A stretch of 64,000 nucleotides of DNA, from assembly GCF_034702125.1 (NCBI RefSeq), contig NC_085869.1:19361177-19425176 (forward strand), read 5' to 3'. The position numbers were made by a program, and so were the translations under genes. The number at the start of each line of letters is the position of its first letter. Positions within the stretch are counted from its first letter, which is position 1. The DNA comes from Engraulis encrasicolus (taxonomy: Eukaryota; Chordata; Actinopteri; Clupeiformes; Engraulidae). The notes under the pieces are model-generated. The model did no database searches. It worked only from the letters and a program-made list of their open reading frames with translations, and had not been told where the DNA came from. This document shows, one piece after another, positions 33,878-44,801 of this stretch.

Positions 33878-34190
33878 CAACCTTGAGGTCTCATCCGGGG
33901 GAACATCTGAGAAGGAGACGCGCCCTGATTCAGGCGTTCTGCTGTTTCGCCAGTATTACTACCGCACGATTTACAGTCGCGGGGATTGTAGCAGCTCGGC
34001 CTCTTGCGGTGTCGTAAAGAGTTGCTGTCTTTGTAAGTTATCGGATCCGTAAAATTTAGAGCGCTCGCTGTGACACGTAATTCCACAAGGATTCGGCTGA
34101 TAACTTGCGCTCGGTATTACCACGTTCCCAGGATGATAAAATTCCTAGACCTGCGCGGGCTGCCTGAAACCAATGCTACTGCCTTCCTAC
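33878..34190 (-). pseudogene. hoxd8a: hoxd8 relic: degenerate exon 1 with mutated hexapeptide
   Basis: Read on the minus strand, 34105-33986 is open for 40 codons and aligns with Hox8 exon 1. SYQPNPCGITCHSERSKFYG is followed by SDNLQRQQLFTTPQEAELLQ; Hox8 proteins have YQQNPC...ACHG...FYGYD-LQRQ-LF...LVQY. A one-base insertion near 33980-33986 shifts the frame into DCKSCGSNTGE, then LNQGASPSQMFPRMRPQ (about 33952-33883), against SPSQMFPWMRPQ in HOXD8. The hexapeptide Trp TGG has become CGG Arg (33895-33897). A phase-1 GT donor survives at 33881-33880. Further 5', QEFYHPG-like sequence (34150-34127) follows a stop. The N-terminus and homeobox exon were not found. It lies between hoxd9a and hoxd4a, the ancestral hoxd8 position, on the same strand. 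This is a dead gene. Confidence 0.9.
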
Positions 34191-34199
34191 ATGGCATTA

Positions 34200-34582
34200 C
34201 AAGTCCACATCCCTTATTTGACGCGTGGGCTACATGTATGGAGGAAATGACTTGCCGGACGGCAGTGTGGGGGAAAAGAAAGAAGAAGCAGGAAAAAACA
34301 GAAGCTTTCCAGCATTAAAATATCAGTATTAATATCACACCACATTTTAAATCGACGGGATTGTAATCTATTAGTTTGTACGGTGGTATTCTGTGGATGT
34401 TGATAATGGTGGCACACCAGAGATGCCTATTTAATATCCCTGATTATATAGGCCTACTACATTTTAGCACCATAGCTATTTATCGTATTACACATTAAAC
34501 TTATTTTAGAAATCAATTGATGTGTAGTTTGATGTATTCTTTATTTTTATCACCCCATTTCACTGAAAATTGTCTTCTCCCT

Positions 34583-34669
<87 letters not shown>

Positions 34670-37050
34670 TCATTTTGAAAAGTGAAAAAGGTTTTTTTTT
34701 TATTATTATTATTACAGCAAATTTTCTTGTATTTTTACATTGAATAATGAAAAATATCCGCAATCATTTTCAGTGATCTGCGACTCTCTATTCACTTCTC
34801 TATCTATTTTTATTCCAGAGGAATATTAAGAGGAAGTCCAGATCATCTATTGTCTCCAATATTCGGTATTTACGCGCGTTTTTGCGCACTATTTTGCGCA
34901 TTGGTAGACTGCGCTGTAGGCCTCCTTTAGACACACACACAAGCCCCTTTAACACAAGGGATAGAGGTGAGCTATCGAATAGGAAGGAAATCTGGAACAG
35001 GGAAACTGCATATAACTGGCTTGTTTGCAGTCTTGCTGACTTCATTCTACAGCATCCAAACCAAGATGTTCACATTCAAATTGTTAGCTCTGTTTTTGCA
35101 CTGCATGGAAGAATATTCATCATTCATCAATATTCAGCACAGCACATAATCAGAACACAGTCTTCAGACCACATTTAACGACAACATGGACTCTATTTAT
35201 GGTTTGATGATCAAACGAGGACTCATTTCTTCATTCCGCGCGATTGTGTGGTGACTAAATTTGTTTGTATGCAGACAGAATTGCCAAAGCAAATCAATTA
35301 GGCATATTCTCTGAAAAAGCAAAGCAGGCTGCGTGCTTTTAAGGTAAAAGGAAACAAAGGCAGCCGATAGAATATTCTAGTTGACTGTTTTGCATCTACA
35401 TGACAGGGCGGCCATTCAACTCCATTAAGTGTGGAGCCACAGTGCCCTCTGCTGGATATGATTCCCTGAACACTCGTAAAAGAACCCAAAACACTTTTCA
35501 TAACAGAAGTTAAAACAGAAAGGTCTTAAAGATCACTCTTATCCTGGCGTCCGGAACCAAAAAGTGTGTTGGTAGGCTATATTATTAGGCAGCGAGAGAT
35601 GGTGTAGGCCCCGCCTAAACGAGCGAATTTGTGCTGTGGGCTTCCGAAGTAGGCCAAAGCAAATTCCAAATACTGTATACAATATTTAACATTATACATG
35701 GTCTACACTGAGTTGTAGATAAATGAGCCTTTCTTCGGTCAATACCATTTTGAAGTCTTTTAGATTAGTTAAATACAGCAAAAGCCATTTTAAAGGACAG
35801 TCAATGTGAAGTTTTAGCCCTCTCCAAAGGGAATGCAGTTGGTGAATAAACGTGACTTTCTCTGTATTCGAAGGCTATTTCTTTTCAGTACAACTGACAG
35901 GCAATTCAAAAACCGTAGCAACGTGTCTGCGTTTTTGTTTGTCAGCAACTGACACAAACACCCGAGTACGACGTTTTCAAAGAGGAGTGCAATTACAGGC
36001 AGGGCTCATAAACTCATTTAGACCAGACGTCTAGCCATCTCTATGGCTTTATTGGACCACGCTTCTTCCTGTCTTAAAGCAATTCTAGGTACAGGTTTGA
36101 CAATAAATTGGAGAAACTGTGCAACACCTTTTCCAATGACAAAAACGCTTTATTGCCGATACCCATCGACAATGTAGCTTTACTCCACATTCCTCGTTTC
36201 CGAAGTAAGGTTACCTATCAGAAATACATTAAGACTTAAAAAGAGGTGCGAACATGAACGCAAGCCTTTATTTATCAACTGACTCTCAGCAACAACAACG
36301 ACGACACCGATGCTCAAAACTACCAACTAAAAACATGAATTAAAACATTAACAGAAAGGACAATAATTAGGCCTAGCCGTAATCTCTCGATGGTTGCAGT
36401 GAATACCAACTCACCGTAGCTAGCACAGTGCATTTCCTTAGTTTTATTTTACGTGTTGTGCCTTATGTGTAAGATAATGTCCACAGATGTTCAAAAACAG
36501 ACTAAAAAACAAAAACTACTTGCTTTAAGTCGAGAGCGAGATCACAATAGTCTCGAAAGGAACCTAATTCTATTCAGGATTAGGCCTGTGGTATCCATTT
36601 TGCCGTGCGTAATTGGTAGGCTATGTGCTGCTATTTACAATAGTCTGATAAATATAATTCTAACGAAAAGTTCAATTCAGTGAGAACCCCTACACGGCCC
36701 CACTCCGGAAAGCATGCCACTGACTTTTTAATGTTGTCTATATTCAGAATAGCTGCATGCCTCAAAGTAGAATAGACTAAATCACCCAATATATACATTC
36801 ATGGTTCCTAAATGTTGTCAATCGTATAAAAAGGTAGCCAATTATCAAAACCAACAATCAAGCAACACCTAGTTACTCAGGCCAGGGTCGTCGAAAAACA
36901 TACTCAGACACAGAATCGCAATCCATGTGTTTCCAATATGAAATAATTAATGTTGTTTGCCTACCAAACACACTGGCAAGGCAACCCAGCCCCACTGAAT
37001 CAGATCAGAACAAAGTAAAAACTTGAACAGCATGGTTTAGGTCCCTAACA
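34200..37050. other. Spacer between the hoxd8 relic and the hoxd9a 3' end
   Basis: No gene recognised. The first 200 bases may hold unrecognisable hoxd8 N-terminal or promoter sequence. A CA microsatellite is at 34585-34668. The minus-strand AATAAA at 37055-37060 could end hoxd9a. Confidence 0.4.
34585..34668. repeat. (CA)n microsatellite
   Basis: About 84 bases of uninterrupted CA, followed downstream by a T-run and (ATT)n near 34690-34712. Confidence 0.95.
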
Positions 37051-37124
37051 ACGTTTTATTCTAAACACAAGAGATAACATAGATAAAAACACAAAATACG
37101 TTTCCCCCAACCGCCTGGAATTTG

Positions 37125-38275
37125 TCATAGTAGATCTTTGCCTCCTCTTTCTCTGTTCATCTTTTTCATCTTCATTCTTCTGTTCTGGAACCAGATTTTC
37201 ACCTGCCGTTCGGTTAAATTGAGAATTCGTGCTACTTCATAGCGTCGATCTCTTGTCAAATACATATTATACAGGAACTCTTTTTCCAGTTCTAGAGTCT
37301 GGTATTTTGTGTAAGGACAGCGTTTTTTCCTCGTCGAGCGTGCGTGGATCCAGTTGGCCGCTGGGTTGCCTATAAAGAGAGATATATAGACAAGTAAATT
37401 GATGAATGTTGTTTGAATGGAATCAACGCCTTCAGAGGCCCAGCTTTATCTCCCCACCATACGAAAACAACAAACTATAGCCATCACTCCTGTTTACAAA
37501 ACAAGCATGCTATATGATGGTCACATGCACGGTTGCTTCGTAGAGTGTATACAGTTAGCCTATTATCGGTTTCATAGTAAATATCAATTTACAGCCGTGG
37601 ACACTTTCTCAGCCCATGGAAAGAGCCCAGACACTTTTATAGGTTAGTAAAACTCCAGTTTTACACACCCTGCTCGTACAGTTCTGAGGGCTGTAAATCA
37701 AGGGGCAATTTCTTTTACTTACTTGGGTCAAGTTGTTGTTGCTTCTCGTCTTTGGGCTCGCTAGGGCTGGAAACATCACTACCCCCGGGATCTTTGGTGG
37801 CTTTATCGACGCATTCTGACTCTGTTCCGCATGTGAACTCGGGGGCTCCCGGACTTTCTGCTTCAAGCGTGGGGCACTCGGTCCTTTTCGACGGCACACT
37901 CTCAGCCTTCGCGCCGTACTGTCGATTGTTCGTATGGAAACCGGAAAAAGAGACATGGGTCGAGATTGGGTCTATCCAGGAGCGCACATATCTGCTATCT
38001 GTGCCTGCGATATGGGACTGGTGGACATACGGGTGGTAGATCCCAGATACTGCAGCAGTAGACGGGGGGTGAACCGAGGACCAGGACGTGGAGAAAACGG
38101 CTGACTTGGGTGCAAAGCTGCAGGAAGAAAATTCAGCGTTCTCTCCCCCGACACCTGACGGCCTTGCGGAGCTCGTGTGGGAGCTTTGGACATATCGCGC
38201 GCCGTAAACATCCTCAGCTTCATGTCCCATTATAGAGTCCACATAATAGTTACTTAGTGCTGCGCTCGACGACAT
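37125..38275 (-). CDS. hoxd9a: Homeobox protein Hox-D9a
   Basis: Paralogue-group-9 (AbdB-related) Hox factor. Exon 1 is 37723-38275 and exon 2 is 37125-37369, with a 353-bp phase-1 intron; the product is 265 aa. The N-terminus [20 protein letters not shown] is the Hox9 activation region. It is followed by the conserved [19 protein letters not shown] and RYVRSW blocks. Exon 2 opens with [11 protein letters not shown], the group-9 tryptophan motif that contacts PBC partners. The homeodomain (about 197-256) reads [20 protein letters not shown] then [21 protein letters not shown] minus-strand AATAAA at 37055-37060, about 65 bp after the stop, suggests a very short 3' UTR. The hoxd8 relic lies next downstream. 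The human protein is longer because of low-complexity linkers. Confidence 0.97.
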
Positions 38276-38370
38276 ATTTGGATCCCTTCGCAGTCATATA
38301 AAAGGTTACACTGTTACGGAAACCTTCCCTCTGAACAATCATAGTATTTTTGCTGGCTTCATCTTCAGCG

Positions 38371-38392
38371 ATTGGTTACATGAATCACGTGA
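38371..38392. promoter_or_regulatory. E-box TCACGTGA and CCAAT (reverse) upstream of hoxd9a
   Basis: TCACGTGA at 38385-38392 is 110 bp upstream of the start codon. ATTGG (CCAAT on the minus strand) is at 38371-38375. Confidence 0.5.
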
Positions 38393-38399
38393 TCATATT

Positions 38400-40046
38400 T
38401 ACCAATACAGTGAGTAAATCAATCCGCTGATCTGGAGATCCGTTTCATTTCATAGTTTGAGTATAACACATGAGTTCTTAGTATATACCGGAGGTCAAAC
38501 TTAATGTGGAAGAGATTTGGTGCAATTCTGTACTAAAATCGTGTTGGCGCGTAAAGGGGGTGACGGACTATTTTTTCCCACATAGATTAATGCACCCATG
38601 TATTTCATAAGCAGTTCGCATCGTTGATGTCTGCGGAAATAATTTCAACTAAATGTAAAATCTTACAAGATATCGTCACGAGGTATGTCATGTACACGAC
38701 CCTTGTAAAGTATTTTATAGACTACTGACTTGTAAGTCCTCATAAAATAAATGTAATAACATGCTGTAAAAGGAAAGAGCCCACATTTCAGTGCTGAATG
38801 TTATATTTTACTTTCCTTGAACAATCAACAGTAAATGACATGCTTTCATTTGTGAATATGGTTTTGCAAGTTTGACACAGGATGTAATATTTGTGTACTG
38901 ATTGTATTTATTAAGAAGCAGGTCATAATGTTTTTATGTCCATCAATAAAAGTTTTATGAGGTGCATTTGATTATACATTAATGTGTCCTTAATAAAACG
39001 GACTCTGAGCGTAAAAAAGCGAATGTGGGTTCCTGTAGGCACATCTGACGCTACAGATTTTTTTCTACATTTCTCTTGCCCTCGCAAGTTATACTCGAAG
39101 CTACTGTTGTGACAAGCTGCCCTATTAAGTGCTAATATGTGCTACACATCCTAGTCTAGGTCTACGGCTTATCCCATTGTAATATTTCAATGTTCATTGC
39201 AGACACATCTCAATTTTTACGCCATTTGATGAGGCCAATCAAGGCGTCAAGATCATAGGCCAAACTGATAAGAGACAGAATGTGTGCCAACTAACATTGT
39301 TGTTGACCAGTGAGAGCTACAAATATATTTTAAAAGATAAACTGTAATAACTAAAATACAAATCAGAAGAAAGAATTGTGTTAAACAACTGTGAACTAGC
39401 CTACTTGTACACCATCTTCTCAAACACGCCGTTATCAATTGTCGTAACCAACTTCAAATTCATTAGACTACAAATGACCTAGCACTTGTCTGTGTATGCG
39501 CAAGCCAGGAGACGAGACTGGTCGACGGCGCCCGCTACGCAGACCAGGTCAACATTGGACTGGGAAAAGGGGAATGTGACAAACTTAACAGAGACGGTAT
39601 CAGTGACCAACTTCTAAAAATACACTCATATTACGGATGTCTGTCAATCTTTGTCCTATCACGAGAACTAGGCCTAAGCACTTCCTAAAGGCGTTTACCC
39701 ATTTTACGCACAGGCAATTTACGCTTAAAAGCCTTTTGTGGAAGAGGAATATTGGTATGAAGCGTTTGCTTCAAAGAATAGTTTTAACCTTGTTAGATTG
39801 ATGACATAAGAACACCGATGCATTTGGGAAAACACTTATGCCTACTATTTAAAAACAAGCATATACATCTCACTTGTCTCATTTAGACAATCCTGAGCAA
39901 CCTGAACCTTGAACATCCAAGCCTACCAATTTCAATCAATAAATTGACAATAGAAAATCTTACATTTTTTGAATTTTATGAAATGTGACAAGTTTGGCTA
40001 GAGAAACTAAATGCATATTTCAAATTCATTAAACGACAAATAAACA
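38400..40046. other. hoxd9a upstream spacer, noncoding
   Basis: AT-rich unique sequence. No gene, RNA or mobile element is recognised. No mir-196 is found; this microRNA sits between Hox10 and Hox9 in the A, B and C clusters but is not expected in HoxD. Confidence 0.4.
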
Positions 40047-40610
40047 TAGGCCTTCGGCCACCTTCGCCTTCGGAGAGAAATCGAGAATACTCGCATATGT
40101 ATCCGCCTGTTATATGAAATTCTAAATAGGCATCATTGTTAACTGTGCACTGGTGTGTGCAATCACTGGTTAGTTTTGGTAACTTTCTATTCGATGCATT
40201 TGGCTTTGGCTACCATTGCCTTTAGGGAAAAATCAAGAATAATTGCATGCAATTCTCAGTTTTCTATTTTCAACATATAAAACACATCAACAGGCCTTCT
40301 CGTTAACTGTGCATTCATGTGCGCAATCACTTGTTTGTTTAACTGAGCGTGTTAGGCTAGTAGACATGTCTTATTCGATGTACTTCACTTTGGGCGCCAT
40401 CGTCTTTGGGGAAGACTTGAGGATAACCTAATGGCCTATATTTGCCTGTGCCCTTATTTTGGACATCCAAATCGGCCGTCTCGTTAACTGCGCATCGGTG
40501 TGCGTAATTACTTGTTAGTTTTTGCAATATTTTGTGCTTTTGGCTTTGGACAGGATCACCTTTGCCTGCTCTGTTGTGCGCAATCACTAGTTAGTTTTTG
40601 TGTACTTTTA
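40047..40610. repeat. Degenerate tandem repeat, about 165-180 bp unit
   Basis: The core TTAACTGTGCA...GTGCGCAATCACT(A/T/G)GTTAGTTTT recurs with anchors near 40139, 40303 and 40484, plus a truncated fourth copy near 40574. Between cores there are shared GATG(C/T)ATTTGGCTTTGG and CC(A/T)TTGCCTTTGG(G/A)GA-like blocks. Copies are roughly 70-80 percent alike by eye. It lies in the hoxd10a-hoxd9a spacer, about 1.8 kb upstream of hoxd9a. No coding capacity is seen. Confidence 0.75.
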
Positions 40611-41276
40611 TTAAATAGGCCTATACCCTACTCTGTGTATTTAGCTTATGTGCTCATCTTGGACTGGTACGGATGCATACACAATGACAAATTTAGACCT
40701 TAACATTTCAAACTACCACAAATGACAAATATTTTGACAGAATCAATTTATTACTAGAACATGCCACAAACATGCATTGGGAGTTACACGCACATTTTAA
40801 ATATTGGATAGGCTACCACAATGTATACAGGAACTTCTACAGTGCCGTGGTAAGAAGAAACGTAGACCTATATATATCCAAATGTATCGAGAAATGACGC
40901 TTACCATTACTAACAAACAGTAGATGTGCTTCTATGTTCAAAACCAATAATGGGAGTTTAAAGCAACAGGATACGTGCGACGATATGCCCCTATCAAAAC
41001 AAAACTCTTCGGATGATTTTTTTTTCTGTCATTTTCCATAATTTAACCATCTAAACCACATTTAGGTTAGTTACCCTGTGAAATATATTTAAATTACACA
41101 ATGCTTCACGTTCAGAATACCACCAAAAAGTACAATTAAAATGAAATAGCAACAATCACAGTATCGCAAAGTGGAAAATAAAACTAGAAACAATGTCCAA
41201 TGGTCTCCAGACAGTCCTTTTCTTCTCGAAGGACCAGAAGAGGTTTCTGAAACAAACATTCATCTAGTCTACATGC

Positions 41277-43052
41277 TCAGGAGAAAGTGAGGTTTGAGGT
41301 CAGTTCTCGGATTCGGTTTTCCCTGCTCATCTTTTTCAGCTTCATCCTCCGGTTTTGGAACCAAATCTTGACTTGTCTATCAGTAAGGTTGACACTTTTG
41401 CTGATCTCTAGGCGGCGCTCTCGAGTCAGGTACATGTTGAATAAAAACTCCTTTTCTAATTCCAGGGTTTGATGCTTCGTGTAGGGACATCTCTTTTTTC
41501 GCCCACTTTTTGCAGTTAGCCAGTTGCTCGTTGGCGCGTCGGTTTTGCCGTCTGAAACAGTATGAAAACAAAGATTGCATTAATTCCACATGGGGGCAGG
41601 TCGCAGTGATCAGTGCATCTATTCGAAATTGCTGCAATGTCTACACGTCTCATTGCAGCACCACAGCGCTTGCATGTTCCCAAACACCAGATCTGTGCAA
41701 TGTGGCCCATTATTTGATATCCTTGAGTCAAGTTCAAAGGAAAAATAAGGGGCAGCATGCAAACATTCTTAACTGGCCTATATACACATACATACAGCAA
41801 AGTACATTTTCAAATAAGGCAACATGTATTAAGATAGAGTATATGGTTTGACAAATTGCATGATTAGGCTCTTGCAGAAAACATGTTAGAATGGCCAGCA
41901 GTCTAACCTCTCTTGCGCAAGGAGTACACATGGACCACATCAAAACACGGTGAATTTAGAATATAAAACACTTGCAGTAGAGCAAAACCAGGAATGAAAA
42001 CGCAGTCAAAAATACATTTCCAGTAGCCTAAATACTGATATCATGTGCAGCAAAATAGAGAGAATCTGCCTCGTGAAAAAAACTCGCATTGTTATCATAT
42101 AAGTAGTATTCCCTCTAAAGCAGGCAATAGTAACAAAAGATATTTATCCCAACGTGGGCCGGTTGGAAAACGGCTTCCTGTAAAGCGTTTTACTGCAACC
42201 TGAGTAAGGCTCTCATTAAACATTACGACTTTCGGGTTGTTTGTGTTTTATATTGGGTTTTATGATGCTGGAGCGTTCGTATTACACCGCGACACGATTA
42301 ATCCTTTTATTGTACCCACCTTTCGCTTCCTTCTGTGGCAATTCTGGGCTGGAGGCAGAGGCTTCAGTAGAGCAATTCTTCTCCTCCTGTGACTTCGGAT
42401 CCGGGCTCTCCACTGGGGTAGGTGTCCGTCTTGCCTCCCGGCTGTGAGGAGTTTCGGGGCATTTCTTCTCAATGTCTACAAAAGAGGTTGGCGGTTGCGA
42501 CTTCGGGATCACTCTGTTTAATTGCACCAGTGTCGTCGTGTTGGGGCTCGTCGTCTCGTGGCAGTATTCCGGTCTTTTCCCAGTCGCGTAAGTTTGGCTC
42601 AGTCTAAAATAGCCAGGGACCGGGATTTCTGGACCTTCGACGGAGCAGGACTCTGGAATCATACTCGAATAGCCGGGAATCTCAGCCGAACTGTCCTTTG
42701 CTCTCTTGTCGTACATACAGCAGTTACTTTCTTCTTTTATGTTTTGTGAAAACGTGCAAGTGGGCATCTGGTTGGGCGGCTGCTCTATTCGGCAAGACCT
42801 ACTCGGATCTGCCCAGTTATCAATTTGAGGTATGTAGGAATGGACGTTCATGCCCAGATTTTGGTGGCTTACTTCCCCTCGTTTGCCGAGAGACGGCAGA
42901 AGTCCACAGGTTTGCATTCCATAAGTTCCCATTTCTGTACTGCTGGGCATATACATGTTGCCGTTTGAATAAAAACTGTCTGTCCTGCAAGCCCCAATCA
43001 ACGAATCAACCAAAAACGTATTAGCAACAGGAGAGCTATTGGGAAATGACAT
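41277..43052 (-). CDS. hoxd10a: Homeobox protein Hox-D10a
   Basis: AbdB-class Hox factor of paralogue group 10, involved in posterior trunk and appendage patterning in vertebrates. Exon 1 is 42320-43052 and exon 2 is 41277-41551, with a 768-bp phase-1 intron; the product is 335 aa (human 340). The N-terminus [20 protein letters not shown] is diagnostic. The internal blocks [29 protein letters not shown] and [15 protein letters not shown] match Hox10. Exon 2 starts [13 protein letters not shown], which carries the tryptophan motif. The homeodomain (about 260-319) is [20 protein letters not shown] through [12 protein letters not shown], and the C-terminus is [16 protein letters not shown] minus-strand AATAAA at 40747-40752 is a probable poly(A) signal about 0.5 kb past the stop. 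Confidence 0.98.
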
Positions 43053-43211
43053 TTTTGGAGAGGATTTTTTAAAGAGCAGAGAGGTGTCCTTTGTAAGCTG
43101 ACATATCTAGCAAAACAATCCTTGGCGTAACTCTGGGTGCTTCTCCACCACCACATGACAATCTCACCAATGAAATTTGAAAATGGCCTTGAGACGCAGC
43201 CTCCTTTCCCA

Positions 43212-43218
43212 TCACGTG
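43212..43218. promoter_or_regulatory. E-box TCACGTG upstream of hoxd10a
   Basis: TCACGTG lies 160 bp upstream of the start codon; a CCAAT word is at 43167-43171. Confidence 0.45.
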
Positions 43219-43219
43219 G

Positions 43220-44709
43220 ACTCCTTGACACATGATTCGGATCTGCAGACGTGGTCAACAGCGACATCTAGAACACGGACTTGAAATTGATTCTATGCCA
43301 GGACAAAAGGGAGTGGATAATTCTCCATTTTGCCTATTGCATAAACTAGGATAAACCAAAATAAAACGCATCTTCTGGGATGATAGATATTCTGTTAACA
43401 TAAAATGTAAGCAATTTGCATTTCAATCCAATGTATTCTTGAGTAAGCTTGTTGGATCCATTCAAGTTCAAGATAGGGAAATGGTAAAGTTAATTCTATC
43501 TGGACTATTTACCCAATCGGACAAGGATAATGAAATGAGCCACCTATCGAGTAGTAGTACTGTGAATAAAGTTTTATCGTGATAATGTGTGAATTGCTCT
43601 CCGGCTGAAGTCGCAGGCCACATAAGAGCTTGTTAATGCAGTTGGGGAAAAAGTTGATATAAGGACGAATTATGCCAAAGGTATTACACTGTTTTCCCTA
43701 TTTGCTTCAACTTTTCCCTGCTGATAGCCTACATGTTGCATGCGCTCGACGTTTTCAGTGATACTTTAGTGAATTAATGTCATATCTTTAACTCCTGATT
43801 CCATGCAGATAGGCCCATTTAATTAACACGGTGTTATTAAAACATTGTAGCCCTACAAATAGCTCTGCTTAGTGCATTTTATACCAGCATTGTATTACAC
43901 ATTGACGTGTTCATAAAGATTTTGCAGACATTAAAGAAGAACCCCATGCACCAGGCCTGGCTGCATTATATTTGATAGCTATATTTCAGCCCAAATACAA
44001 ACGAGCTTACTGTTTGCGCTTGAATGTTGGAAACGCACCAACATGAGGCCATCGTCTATATTATTAGTACCATTTACTTGCACCCCAAGACATTCTAACA
44101 GGAATAAATGTTGTAGGAGACACTGGTGGTGATATCCAACTGACTACAGTATTGCTTTACGCAAAGCGCATAGCGCACGTTATCTGCCTCTTAACAGATC
44201 TGCCCGCAGTGTGTGCAAGACTGAGATTTGAAGAGCACAGGCTTAATGTGAATGTGATATTTATAGAGACTATGTATATCAAGGAAATACGATGTGCAAA
44301 TGGACAGAGAGATACACAGGGCCCAGTGGCGCATTTCTCATGTGTCGTGGACGAGTTTGAAATTTGCGTGTTATTCTGCAGCGTAATGGCCTTTTCAGAT
44401 CATTGTGCATCCTGAAAAACTGTTTAAGCATTTGGACATCTGTGTGACGTATCAATATTTCACTGTTCCCTGCAATAAAAGAAAAGTGAAGAAAATTGTC
44501 ACGTCTCTTCCATTTCGAGAAGGCTGTTAACGCTTGAAATAAACACACCTGAACTTAACTTCTTCTCATCTTCATGTTTTGGCGATGACTCTCCACAGTG
44601 GAAACTAATTATGGAAGGACCTGGCTTGGAGTCAAAACCCGCACTGTGTGAGCGCGGCCGGATTGTTGTAAAAATAGAGACTGTGGCAATTAAGACTTTC
44701 TCTTGCACG

Positions 44710-44801
<92 letters not shown>

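Noticed and set aside
38400..41276. mir-196 between hoxd10a and hoxd9a
   Set aside because: The mature sequence is absent on both strands, as expected for HoxD.
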